A stretch of 64,000 bases of DNA from Euonymus europaeus (taxonomy: Eukaryota > Streptophyta > Magnoliopsida > Celastrales > Celastraceae), in the NCBI GenBank assembly GCA_963580455.1, contig OY756958.1, positions 27,788,501 to 27,852,500 on the forward strand, written 5' to 3'. The stretch's first letter is position 1. Each line of letters starts with the position of its first letter. The notes under the pieces were generated by a model. That model did not search any database. It was not told the origin of the DNA and saw only the letters and a program-made list of their open reading frames with translations. The translations under genes and the position numbers were made by a program. Positions 12,781 through 25,300 of this stretch are shown piece after piece.

Positions 12781-13350
12781 GCAGTCCCTAGCTCTCTGTC
12801 TCTGATTCACTCGTCGCTCTCTTTTCTTCGTATGATAATGTCAACTCTCTCCACAATAACGATCCGTTCTCTTCCTTGATATCGGATATCATTGTTAACT
12901 GGTTGATCCTACTATAAACATGAACAAGGCCATGAATGCCAAAGGAAGAAAAAGAGTTTTCCTTGGTGTACACAGGTCTTTCATCAGAATTCCACCAGAA
13001 AATCTCAATGCTAAGAAATAATTCATGGGAAACAAAAGAGAGGGGCAAGAAATTCCAAAGGAACATCTAGCCAAGGATGTTTGTAAAAAAGGGTTGGCAT
13101 GTGTTACCCTCAAAAAGAAAAGAATGATGTGAAATTTCAGAACCAAAATACAAAGAACAGAAGCAAAACCGATTCGCCAAACCTCGCCCATATTCAGACC
13201 TTCACCACTATGTACAACGATAACTTCTCATTATGCTATGATAGATTAAGTATAACCAATTAACCTAAAGGCAACTGCTTTTATGCCCTGCCTACTACCA
13301 AAGATGAACGAATTCCGAGTTTATCATACTTACGATCAGCCTGTTGGATC

Positions 13351-14228
13351 TTACATTGCATCCGACAATACCTCAAGCTCCGCCCACCAAAGAGGAGAAA
13401 GTTTAGGGATTGCTCCATCAGGAGTTATTCCAGTTATCTCTCTCAATCTTTCAGTAACTTTCCGCATTTCCGGTCTCTGTTGTGGATCAGGGTGCACACA
13501 AGATTTTATCAAATCATTAATCAGCTTCAGCTGCTCCTCTTGATAGGAGTCCAGAGTTGGATCCAACATTTCTTTAAGTGGTCGCTCTCCTCTAAGATAG
13601 TCTGATGCCCAATCCTCAAGTGAGCCATTGTCTACTGAGTAGGGAAGCCTACCCGTTACCATTTCAAACAATAGTACACCAAAGCTATAAACGTTACTTT
13701 CTTGGTCTGCTATTGGTGTGTCCAAAAGCTTCTTGGCAGCAGCTTCCCTCTCAGCAGCAGCTATTGCATTCCAGAAACTTAAATCTGAGATTTTGGCTGC
13801 ATTATCTTCTGTTAGATAGACAGACGAAGAGTTTAAGCTGTTGTGGGCAATGGGTGGGTTCAGCTGGTGCATATGCTGAAGGCAGTACGCCATGCCCATA
13901 GCAATTCTTATCCGCATTCCCCAGTCCAAGTGCTCAGATTCTTTTACTGCAGGAGCAACGAAAATGTATCATGCGATTTTACTATAAAGTGATGACAAAA
14001 ACAGCATGGCAAGACTCAAATCACCTCCAACAACCATTTCAACTCCTATCATCCCAAAAGAGAATGATGCAGCAGCAAAAGCATGCAAAAAAAGGAAGGA
14101 AAAACAACAGTAAAAAAAAATAAAAATACTCTCCTTAAAATCTATTTTTACGTTCTTCCTTAAAGCTTGTCATTTGCATATTCTGTTATGAAAGTAAACT
14201 TCTCTAGACAACAGTCAATTAGATTAGA

Positions 14229-14284
<56 letters not shown>

Positions 14285-17200
14285 TTTCATTTTTCTGCTC
14301 AGGCAATTTCCTCAATCTGCTGATGATGGATTATATTCAGAATAGATAATTCTAATTGAAGACAAAAGGTGTGACAAAAATTGGGGCAGTTTCCACCATA
14401 AGGTCTATAAAGATGCCCAGAGAAAAAGTAAGGTACTCACTGTGTAAATGTTCAAAAAGGGTCCCATTTGGGGCATATTCAAAGACCATCATCCTTGTGA
14501 AAGGCTCCTCTTCCTCGCAATATCCAAGAAGATTGACAAAATTTTTGTGATTCACTCTTGATAATGTGTCAATCTGAAACATAATAATAGAAAATAGTTA
14601 GGAATATTCGTGACAAAATTTAAGGGGAGCTTTTCTTAGGATACCTTATGCCGAAACTGCATCTCTAGAATCTTCGACCAATCCTTGGCAGATGTCATTG
14701 CAACTGAGGCGATAGCTATTTCAACCCCACTAGATAATGTCCCTTTGTACAATGTCCCAATTGGCGAGGAAACAATTACATTACTAAAATCTTCACTAGC
14801 AGTTTCAAGCTCCACTCTCTTAAGCTTTGGTACACCTGATATACAAATTCCACCATACATTATACATAGATAAAAGTTATGACAATGAAACCAAGTACCA
14901 TACTCCATTTCTGATCAACTATAAAAGAAATAACTATTTAATCAATCAGGAAAGAAGATTTACCAGTTACAAATGCTTTCTGAAGCTGCCCACTTAACCC
15001 TGTCACCCAAGGTTTGACAACGACAGCCTTATTGTTTCTATAAAGGTAAACGCCCATGATACAAGCAAGAAGAATTAAAGCACCACCAATGCTTCCTGAT
15101 AATATTGCAACTTCATGATGGTTGAAAGTAGAACGTGCAGCAGATGGAACCATAGCCGAGACAGGAGATGGTGAAGGAGAAGCATTTGTATTTAGGGTTG
15201 TTGAAGGAGGAGGGGCATTTAGCCTAGGCCTGAGAGAGGGTGGAGCATCCATAGATAATGGAGGTGGAGCTATTAGCGTGTATGGATTAAAAAAATGACC
15301 AGCTGAAGAGAATCCAGATGGTCTTTTGTTAGCGTCTTGTGCAGAGGGAGCTGACGCTTGCAGCTGTCTGCCATGGCCTGCATTTTCAGTTTGAGTGAAA
15401 GTCCTGGCAGGCATAAGACTAGCATTAGTACAAAAAAATAAAAAAATAAAGTAATCACAGTATAAATACTCAGAACATTAAAGATGCCATGGAAGGCAAG
15501 GAAGTAACTTTCATAGAGTGCAAAGCCAATTCCTCATGACAATTCAAGTCTCCCCATTCTGATTGGAAAAACACATGCACACACATAATAATCTCAAACT
15601 TATTCATTTACCATTCTGATTTGTCACTGAAAGATGTCCATTGATCACTGTACCACCTTAACTTGACTGAAATCTCACATTATATACCTAATTAATGAAT
15701 TGCATTTACCAAGATGAGAACAACCAAATGAACATACCATGTAATTGATCTTCCATTGCAGGATGATTTTTCAGTTGCACAAGATAGCTGGTTTTCATCT
15801 ACTTGAACTTCAGAAAGCATCTGAAGGTTATAAATTTCAGGAGACAAGTTGTCAAGAAGCCTATTGTTGTCCAGTAGACTGCATTGTCATCAAGAGATTG
15901 AGTTAACATTTGACTACATATAATAACCACCTCAATTGCAAATAAAGTGCGTAAACTTTCAACCTACAGGATAGCCAGTGACGGATTACTGCCAACATCC
16001 GATGGTAGTGAGCCACTAAAGTTATTGTATCCCAAATCCAATACCTCCAACTCCTTCAGCGCTCCTATGCCATCGGGAATTTTACCACTGAAAGAGTTGT
16101 TGCGCAGATTTCTGCAGTGAAACCCAGAGTGAGAATAACAAAAAAAATAAAAAAAGAATGAAAGAAAACTCAAGAACAGCTGGAACGATGAATCGACAAA
16201 GCTGGGCGATTGAGTATTGAAAGGCTTACATAGACTTAATGCGGATAAGGTTTCTTAGCTCAGGTGCAAGAGTTCCTCCAAGACAAAGATTTTTCAAGTT
16301 CCTGCACATTTTGTTAACTTCCCTTAGAAATGATTTTAAAAGTAGCATTAGAGTACACATTATGCATGCTGAATAAAAAACTTGGCACAGAAAAGGGCAA
16401 GGAAGAAAAGTTGCAAAAGCTACTGCATGCCACCACAAGTCATGAAGTTTAATAAGATTTGTAATTATATAGGTTGTTTGATATTGCGAATATCCACGAT
16501 ATTGATAAGAAAATAAAATAACAAAATGGAAACAACTTACATGTAATTAAGACTTGATCATTTTATTTTGCCTATCTTCTATAGATATTAACAGTAAACT
16601 GCAGGTCTCAGGCATAAATACAATCCATTCCGTAAAGTAATTTAAGAAGCTATAGTAATGCACACAGTAAAAACATTCACACTTGCTCGCAAAAATTTTC
16701 AATACATTTCAAAATTTTGAGAAACAATGGTAACTCAGTTTATTTTGCAAATAAATAAAAAATCCTCAGAAATGATGCAATGCAAAGACCATGCCAAAAT
16801 CTGTCAAAAGAGTGGAAAGAAAAATCCTGAATTTAAGATAAAGATGGGTCTTGCATATCACAACTTATTACATATTAAAACAATCATAATGTATTGAATC
16901 TAACAATAGAATCCGCGTCACCAAAACATGGTTGGAATTTTACACAAAAGCAAATTAAAGAGTTGTAGGTGTAATTAAAATCTTTTGAAAATGAGCCAAT
17001 CGCAGCCATCAAACATGGAATTATTTACCATGATATAATAGTTAAAAGCAAAACGTTCAAAAATCCCACAAGAAAAATTAAGAAAATAATCACATTTTTC
17101 CATTCAATCATTTGCTTAAGCTATCCATATTTCAATAATCCTTTAGTGAAATACAAAACGTCTTTATTTAAAACAAATAAAAACTGAAAAATTCAAGTCA

Positions 17201-17674
17201 GTGCCATCTCTTATTCAGGACCAACGGTCTAGTACTAAAAGTTACGTTTCCTTCAATTTTCTCAGCATCCAATCTATACATGAACCACAATAATTAACTT
17301 ACTTAAGAAAAAGGAAGAGAAATTACTTACAACACCACAACCTTTCCATCTGAGCACTCCACTCCAAACCACGAACAAGGATTCACCTCTCCATCAATCT
17401 CTTCCCAATTCGATAAAGCACCAAATGGATCACTCACGACTCTCTCCTTTAACCTCAACAACGCTAACCCTGCACCATCAAGGAACGAAAACAAACAACC
17501 ACTTCACCATGCTCCCTCATTTTCGCGCGAAACAAACAGGTAAAAAAAAGGCAATACACAAAAAGAATGGCACGCACCTTCCTCATTCAGAGACAAACAG
17601 AAGATCAAGTTAACACATAAAATAGATAACAACGCCATAGCTTTCAATCGAGTAAATCTCCAGTTCTTCTCCAT
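13351..17674 (-). CDS. Inactive LRR receptor-like kinase of the MRH1/MDIS1 group (At3g56050/At2g40270-like)
   Basis: Nine exons (17674-17578, 17469-17331, 16301-16230, 16111-15968, 15878-15738, 15418-14964, 14835-14645, 14573-14441, 13946-13351) encode 655 residues. They give a signal peptide (about 1-30), an LRR N-cap with CSWFGVECSDGKVV, LRRs including NLRNNSFSGKIPDGIGALKE, a Ser/Pro-rich juxtamembrane segment, one transmembrane helix (about 300-324) and a kinase-like domain. Exons 3 and 4 are 72 and 144 nt, one and two LRR units. The catalytic motifs are lost. The VAIK lysine region reads EIAIAS, HRD reads HNS (492-494) and DFG reads DLS (512-514). A plasma-membrane pseudokinase receptor is therefore expected. 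Relatives act in root-hair morphogenesis (MRH1) and pollen-tube guidance (MDIS1); this gene's ligand is unknown. Intron 8 carries a 51-bp CT microsatellite. Confidence 0.92.
14231..14281. repeat. (CT)n microsatellite in the last intron of the receptor pseudokinase gene
   Basis: An uninterrupted run of about 25 CT units lies between exons 8 and 9 of the LRR pseudokinase gene. It should be length-polymorphic. It gives a polypyrimidine stretch only on the plus strand; the transcript carries GA repeats. Confidence 0.95.
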
Positions 17675-19359
17675 GATTGGTTTCGACTCGACAAAAACGG
17701 CGTGCAGATTCGAAAATTGTGAATATAATCGAAGAATCAAAGCTCGATAACCTGTTTGAAGTCCAAAACGGAAGCGATTTGGATCAGAAATACCGCGCGC
17801 GAGCACATGCAGTCGAAGTTGGACTAGTGAAGGTGTTCTCCTGGCTTTTCTTTTTCTGCTTTTGAAAAACGCGTATTACTGATGAATAGTCACAATGAGA
17901 GGGGTAAATGTGTAAACACGGAAGAATGTTTGTGCCGGCAAAGACCTTTTGATTTTTGAAATGAGTGGTGGTGTCGTGTGAAAGCGGGGTGCAGATAAAT
18001 AAACCAGGACAACGACAGGTAGGGAATTATGGACCGAGTCGTCGGCTTGAGTACGAAATCATGGGGCCCACAAAGTTTGTTCTTTACTGAAAAAATAATA
18101 TAATCCCATAATTAATTGATAATAGTCCTCATATGATTAATTAATAATATAAATATTTGGCTTTGATGGGTGATTTTGGTTCCTTCCTTGAGGTTTCCTC
18201 TGGAAGTGGATTTTATCGGTGACAGCCTATCGTGAAGTGCTACATAATCAAAATATCAGAGTTTAATTATTTTATTTTGAATATTTGATAGACTATCGTA
18301 AATTCATAATCTTCTAAAATACTTTGTGGTTTGCACGAATTTATCAACTATTAATTTTGATTACGGCAATGACTCGGTAACAAATTTCAACAATCTATCA
18401 TGTTTTTAATGCAGGAGCTTACGAATGATGAGTTTGGCTTTGCCACTTCAATCTCATTAACTATTAATTAATGATTAATCCGCATTTTATTATAATAATT
18501 GGTTCTGATACAATTTTTTTTTACATAACGTTATTGTCAAGGAAGACCTTTTCAAGCTCAACAATGTACAACCGTGGGACTAATGGAGATATTTGCTACA
18601 GAAAAAAATTATACATGATCAAAGAAAACAAAATGGGGGCAAACTCATATTCAGATATGAAAAATGCTACTTTCAATTTATGAACTTTATTTTACCCTCA
18701 ATCAATATGAATGTTCAATGTCACGGGAGTCGTATATAATTAATTGATATGTCACATATCACAAGGATTGAAAGTACTTCGAGAATCACAAATTGAGGAT
18801 TTATCGCATTGCCCTTAGAGATATATGCATAACCCACTTCAAAACCCATTTCCAATCTTAAGAAATTCAAAACCAGACTCCAAAGATTGGGGAAAGAAGA
18901 AAAAAAAACCCATTGTACCGTGTAGTTTCAAAGTACTACAACGATGAACAGATATAAAAGCCCAAAGAAACATATCTAAAAGCCCATTTTTGTCTCCAAT
19001 ACCTTCAAAGGACTCGAGGAAAGACCCAACACTGCAGTATAGGAAGTCGAAAAAAAGAAGAATAGAGGGGGCGTTGATCACTAAATGCTACTCGGGAAAC
19101 CTCCCACTCCCAGAACTGATTCTCATCTCCACTAATATCATCATTTACATTATGAAAAAATGCTACCTTAGAACTTGATATAGGGAGATGAAATGAATTA
19201 GATTGGCCATTCACAGAATGAAGAATCCCATTTCAAACATGAGGAATTGCAGAAGAGACATAATCAGACAATTATAACTGGATTTACCCAACAGACTGAC
19301 AACAAAATGAATTATAGCTGCGATCTCCCATGGATACAGGGACTCCGAGATAGTCAACA
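17675..19359. other. Intergenic region between the RLK promoter and the MED8 3' end
   Basis: The left part (17675-18100) is the 5' region of the receptor pseudokinase gene. The remainder is AT-rich and holds only short open frames without family resemblance. The stretch at 19080-19359 is probably the MED8 3' UTR. Nothing else was recognised. Confidence 0.45.
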
Positions 19360-22300
19360 TTATTGTTGATTTTGCTGCCTCTGTTGTCCAAAATTGGGAT
19401 GATTTTGTTGCGTGTTCTGAAGTGTCATCATACCAGGCTGTAGATTCTGAGTATTCGAGGGCATATTACCATACGCTCCTTGTGAACCATGCTGCTGCTG
19501 TTGCTGTTGCTGCATCATACTAGTAGGATTGGATACTCCCACCATATTAAACACTGCAAGAAAGACCCGATACACATTAGAAGTGCCATGAACAAACAAA
19601 ACATTTGTTAACTACTTAACTCATATGCTTTCCCTGTTTTCTACACCAGAAAAGTGCAAGCTTTGCATATCAAAACAACGCTAAGGGTGGTATAATGTGC
19701 TCTCCCACCTTGATCAAGGCTTGGGTTTTAGTCACCACAACCACACACAAAAAAAGAGCACACATCCTAAAAAGGAGAAACATTAAGGACATAGTATATA
19801 CTTTGGTCATTCAATATTTGGGATCCATGACTCCGCTGGGGATTGCTACCACTCAATCCAAACTGCGTAAAAGAGTGAGCACAAGTGAATTAACCACTGC
19901 AACAATCAAAATTGGCCAGAACTTTTAATTACTTGAAATAATAAGGTAAAGCAAATTTAAATGCAATAAATTACAGATATACATGAAGATACATTCAAAT
20001 GCATAATGAGCTTGAGGATGCAAACAATTTTTTTTCTGTCGGACTATTTACGTACTGGCTAAGTTTAATACTAACCATAAAATGGCATTATTAGATATAA
20101 GGATGAGAGTGATAATAATATAAGGTATTTCTTCTCATATAACACATGATAACAAAAATTTGTAATCCACCAATTTCCCCAGAAGATAGAGTTTAAGGAA
20201 TAAGCTAAATGAATAAATGCTTCTATTAGCACAGAAAGACACTTCCAAGCCTTTTTTTCACTCCCCATAACCCAACATGCAGCTGGCATGTTAACAGAGA
20301 AACAATGCCCGCTATAACAGTCACAGTACATTAGGAATATCGGCACGTGATTTAAAAAATATCCTCAATGTTTCCTTTCAGCCGAGGTCTGCCTAAAGTT
20401 ATAGTGCGGCTCACTAGTAAATGAAACCTTATTAAACCCCCTGAGTAAATGACTTGTACGTCTATTTGGTCAAGTTCTAGAGTAGAGGCTCAAAAATCAT
20501 TAGCTTATCATGAAACTCTAAACTACTCATGACTCCACAGAAGCAGTCCAACATCCAATTCACGAGTTTCTTATGCTGAAAGGCATCCATAAGAAGTAGA
20601 AAACATGAACCCAACAGAATATGGGCTACTAACCTGCATTCGAGGTAGGGATTGTGAGGGCATAGCAACAGACATATTTGGAATCTAAAATAAACAAAAC
20701 GAGTTGAAGCGACAAGTTAAAGTAGTCAGAAAAAAATGATTTCCACCCAGATATGTTACCTCGAAGGCTCAAACACCATGAAATCTAGAGAAAAGAGAAA
20801 ACCATAAGGAACAGAAAGCATTTTAGAAAATTAATGATCAAAGTTTGAGCAAAAATTGAACTAAGACATGATTCCAAGTTTGAACAAACTGAGTCAAGCT
20901 TAAAATCTCAGTGCACAATTTCTGAACCGGAGAAAAAGATATAAACAATAAGAAAGATCCCCAAAATGATGCAGAAAGGCCTTAAACAGGGAATTTTCCA
21001 AACAACAGCTGGGATAAGTTTTATGGAGCCAAACTTAGATGCACTAACAGCGAATTGTATGATATACAGACCTCATTATAAAATCTTGTCTGCATCTAGA
21101 TTGTAAGACCATGCCATATGCATTAATACAGAGAAAAAGGAAAAGGAATCACAAAAAAGAAGTCTGACCATCTGGGCATTTGGTGTTCCTTGAGCTGCAT
21201 TAAACAGTGCAGTATTTGCGGTTCCAGAAAAATGGCCTAAATGACGGTTCAAATGGCTCCCTTGAGTGAGCTGGTTCTGCCCCATGTTGTGCTGAACATG
21301 TCCAGAGGGTAGCTGCCTACCCTGGAATTGCTGATTCCCCAGAGAATGAGAAAATTGCATCTAGCGTTGCCCAAGTAAATTAGGTGAATTTTTTATTACA
21401 GATAAGCAACCAATTTTATATGTTTCAAGAATAAGATAGAATATGCTGTCATGCGAAACATGATGTTAATATAGAGTTGAGGGATAAAGTCAATATATAT
21501 TATTTTATATGGCTTACTACTGCATAGGCTGAGACAAGTTTACGGATAAAGTAAAAAAAATCAAGAATTAGGGACATACTTCCAAGTTCCCACAAAAGAG
21601 CAGGTCATACTTCCAAGTTCCAACATATATTAAAAAAAAGAAAGACAAAGAATAAAGGTAAAAACATTTAACATTTTAAGATAAGATTTATTATGCATGA
21701 TAGGGATCTGGTAAACAAGATTTATATGGCTCATCTTTCCTTCTCTAGGGGTTAATGAGTACAACAATGATGAAATGATACATAAATGCCGGAAGACATG
21801 CTTACATGAGCCGTAACTACATGCATATATGCATGAAAGAGAAAGCATTCAATGACATAACATCAACAAGCATCCATAAAATTACCGGCTGAAACTTCTG
21901 CTGAGCCTGGCCTTGCAAATCTTGTAGCTGTGGCAGCTGGTTCTGCAAAAGTGTATATCAGGAGAAGAGGGGGACAACAGAAAGTCAAAACAGCTCTAGC
22001 TTATATTACAGTAAATGAGACAATTCAACAAACCTTCTAAAAATAAAAAATCCTGGATATAGGACACTAGTCAGACATCTGAAAACAAAAGCACAGGCTC
22101 TAGGACATGACTACCAATCCAAGACACAGCAAGGCTTTAGATCTCACAGAAAGAAAAATAAAAAAAGTTCCATCCACTTCACTCGAAACATTTCCCCTCT
22201 ATTGAACACCTTCATTTACTAAGAGCAGCTAGGAGCAGCTAGGGCGGCCACAACCTCAAGATATGGCAAACATACAGATGAACTTCCACAAAAGAAAAAC

Positions 22301-25300
22301 AGAAAGAAAAGGACAAGAAAAAGAATCAAGATGCAGAACATAAACCATCTACAACCTCCTCGTAAAGATACAAGAGCGAGTTCAGATTTAATGTTTCAGC
22401 TGAACTTTATATTCCCTTAATTGAGAAAGTTACACCAATCAAGAATGCATGCACTCGCATCAAGCACATTTTAAGAATTGTTATGTATGTCAAGAATACC
22501 ACATGCATTATTTCTGCCTCTTCAATGCATAACAAGAAATATAAAACTATTCATAACTCAATAAGTTGATCGCAAAGTAAAATGCTACATTATCAGTTCT
22601 ATTATCAAAGAAATAAAAAATCAGCAAATATCCCTACCTGACCAAGTCCTTGCATCTGAGCTGGCCTGAACTGTTGAGCCAGGAGTTGCTGTTGATGCTG
22701 AGGCAATTGCATAATTTTTTGCCTTTGCTGCTGCTGTTGGGTCTGCTGCTGCGGAGAAGGTGTATTCATCATGTTTGTACCAGACCTAGGCGAGTTGGCA
22801 TATGCCAATGGAGATGCTGCTGTGCCATCATAGGAAGTAACGCTTGTAGCACCAGAAGGAGATGCAGCTGATCTTCCAATGAGTTGTGCCCCAGAAGGTT
22901 GCTTTCAGATTGTGAGCAGAAAACAAAACCGTGATGCAACTAGTTTAATATCTTGACGTCAGCAAGACAAGAAAAAAGAAAAGGAAAAGGAGGGAGAGAT
23001 ATGTAACTAAAGACAAATGGTTAGCACTTGCAATGGTGATAACTGATAAGTTAATTTGGGAGGGGGGGCGGGTTGGTTGGGGGGTTGATAATGTATGAGA
23101 ATGTGTGTTCTTGCCGATGTTGTATTAAGAAATGTGTTTTCCTAACGTGGTTGAGTATGTGGCTTAACTTTTGGGTAATAGATGTGGGACCCAATATAAG
23201 CTTTAGTGGGAAAAAATGTAGGAATGAAATCTTAATGGCTTGACTAATGGGGAGGGAAAAAATTAAATTGAGAAATGTGTTTTGCTGATGTGGCGGGAGA
23301 CATGTTTTTCTACGTGGATAAGTATGTGGGATCACTTTTTTTTGTAATAGAGGTGAGACCCAAGAAGAAATTTAATGGGGGCATGTCATTGTGGTTGCTT
23401 AGGATTGTCATCCAGAAAGTCAATGGATGATGAGATCAAACGAGACTGATGTTCGAAAAAAATTCAAAATGGGGTTTCAATGGATTATGCTGTAATAGGA
23501 GTCAAGTCCTCAACTGACCACAACTCTAGCAAGGCAAAAAAAAATCTCATTCAAAAATTGAGCTTAAGCAAAATATGAATACGCCAAGCCTACATTTTCT
23601 CCTCCCCTTTTTTCTTCTGTAACAAGGATGACATTTTTATCCAAACAATATCATTGCTTGAGTCCATTTGTGGAAACCGAAAGTGAAGACTCAAGAGGCA
23701 GCCCTTAGGGCTCATCAAAACTGTAAATATCTTCAAGGAAGCAATTCTGCAAACTTCATGACCTCAACAGAAACTGAAAAGAACATTAGAACGCAGCTTC
23801 CCTATTCACCAGGTAGTATTCTTGGAATGGCTAAAGTGGAGAGCCTTTCATGCTACTAATTACCTTACATTAAGAGTCAATTGAGAAAATTGTCATAAAT
23901 TCAAATCACTGATACCAGATTTATCTCAGCTCTTCAAAACTATCGATCAAATGATCATTGGAACGACGTCCGGCAGGAATGCAGAGACAAATTGTCAATA
24001 ATGGAAAGGGTGGGAGAATTTAGCAAAATCTGCATAAATGGTACGTGATCAGGGTACTCTACTATAGCCTGGGAGTTTGCAGACTCTGAAATTTCCTAAA
24101 TCCAAGACTTTTAAGTTTTAAGTGAGCTAATATCAGTTTTGGGCCATATCACTAAAAGGTGAGACTACGATCCTAGAAGTTTGCAATTTTGAGAGAGAAA
24201 TAGCTCCCTTGATCTTCATTTCCGCGGTGGTTAAGCAGAAAATATCAGTGCACATGAGGCAAGTATTAGAAGCCATTTTCAGAATCTTTCGATCTCAATC
24301 CTATGGAACAGCTGAAAATGATCACGTTTGCAAATCTCACATCAAAACCACATAAGAAAAATTACAAAATGTGAAATCCATCCTGATGCCCAATAACTTT
24401 TGATGCATACCAAGACCAAGTCCAGGATGAAGTATTGGACCTTTTGGTAAGAGTTTTCGAAGGCCATTCAAGGGTGGCTGATTCTCAGAGTTTCTAATGA
24501 ATTCCTGATGCAAAAGTTAGGGCTTTAGTTGGCTTATTTAAATTTAAGAGTTCCAATAAGTTTCAAGTTAGGAAACATAGTCACACTAGAATTAGGAGTT
24601 TATTCATATTAGGTTTAGGGAACTTAAGAGTCTAAAAATTTCTATGAGAATTTCATTTCCATTGAGGGTGCAGCATTTCTCTGAAAATTTAATAGCAGCT
24701 ACCGCTTGCTTTAATATAAAAATAGGCAGTGGAGATAATATGGAAAGTTTTAAGATTAGGTCTAAATAATTGGGCGTAAATAAGAAAGTCTTGATGTCCT
24801 CCAAAAGTATGACATGGCATGTCCACCTCAACATGCTGCCACATATACTTAGAGCTGTTTAGAGCAAAAATGGACAGAAGGAGCAAAAAAAATCACGCCA
24901 AAATCACAGGGACTATTTTCTACTTAATCCTATAGACTAAAATATACTAAATATGGGATGGGGGAGGGCATGGGAAGTGACTCTTGACTTTTTTTTTTTA
25001 AAGTTTGATGAACTAACCTGTAATAAAGTCCCCTGGCTACTCATGTTATTGGATGATAGAGGTGGAGTATTCTTTGTATAGATACCTGAAGGAAAGTTTT
25101 AAAAAAATCTCAACAGCATTCACAAACTAATAGAAAATATAAGGAACATTCATGCATGTCAAAGTGATTGACTAGTACCAGATGTGTCAACAAAAGCATG
25201 CCCCCCATTACCTACAGCCAATACATCAGCCAGATGCAATGGAAGTGCACTTGTAGTTTGCCTCTGGTCTCCAGGTAACCGAAGACCTGCATGCATATAC

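Noticed and set aside
12788..13191. Minus-strand open frames downstream of the receptor pseudokinase stop
   Set aside because: They lie where the 3' UTR is expected and show no recognisable protein.
19690..19760. SINE-like stretch in MED8 intron 11 with a CA/A-rich tail
   Set aside because: Box-like words are weak and the boundaries could not be set.
22650..22871. Plus-strand Leu-rich open frame
   Set aside because: It is the antisense of the MED8 poly-Gln exon; CTG repeats read as Leu.
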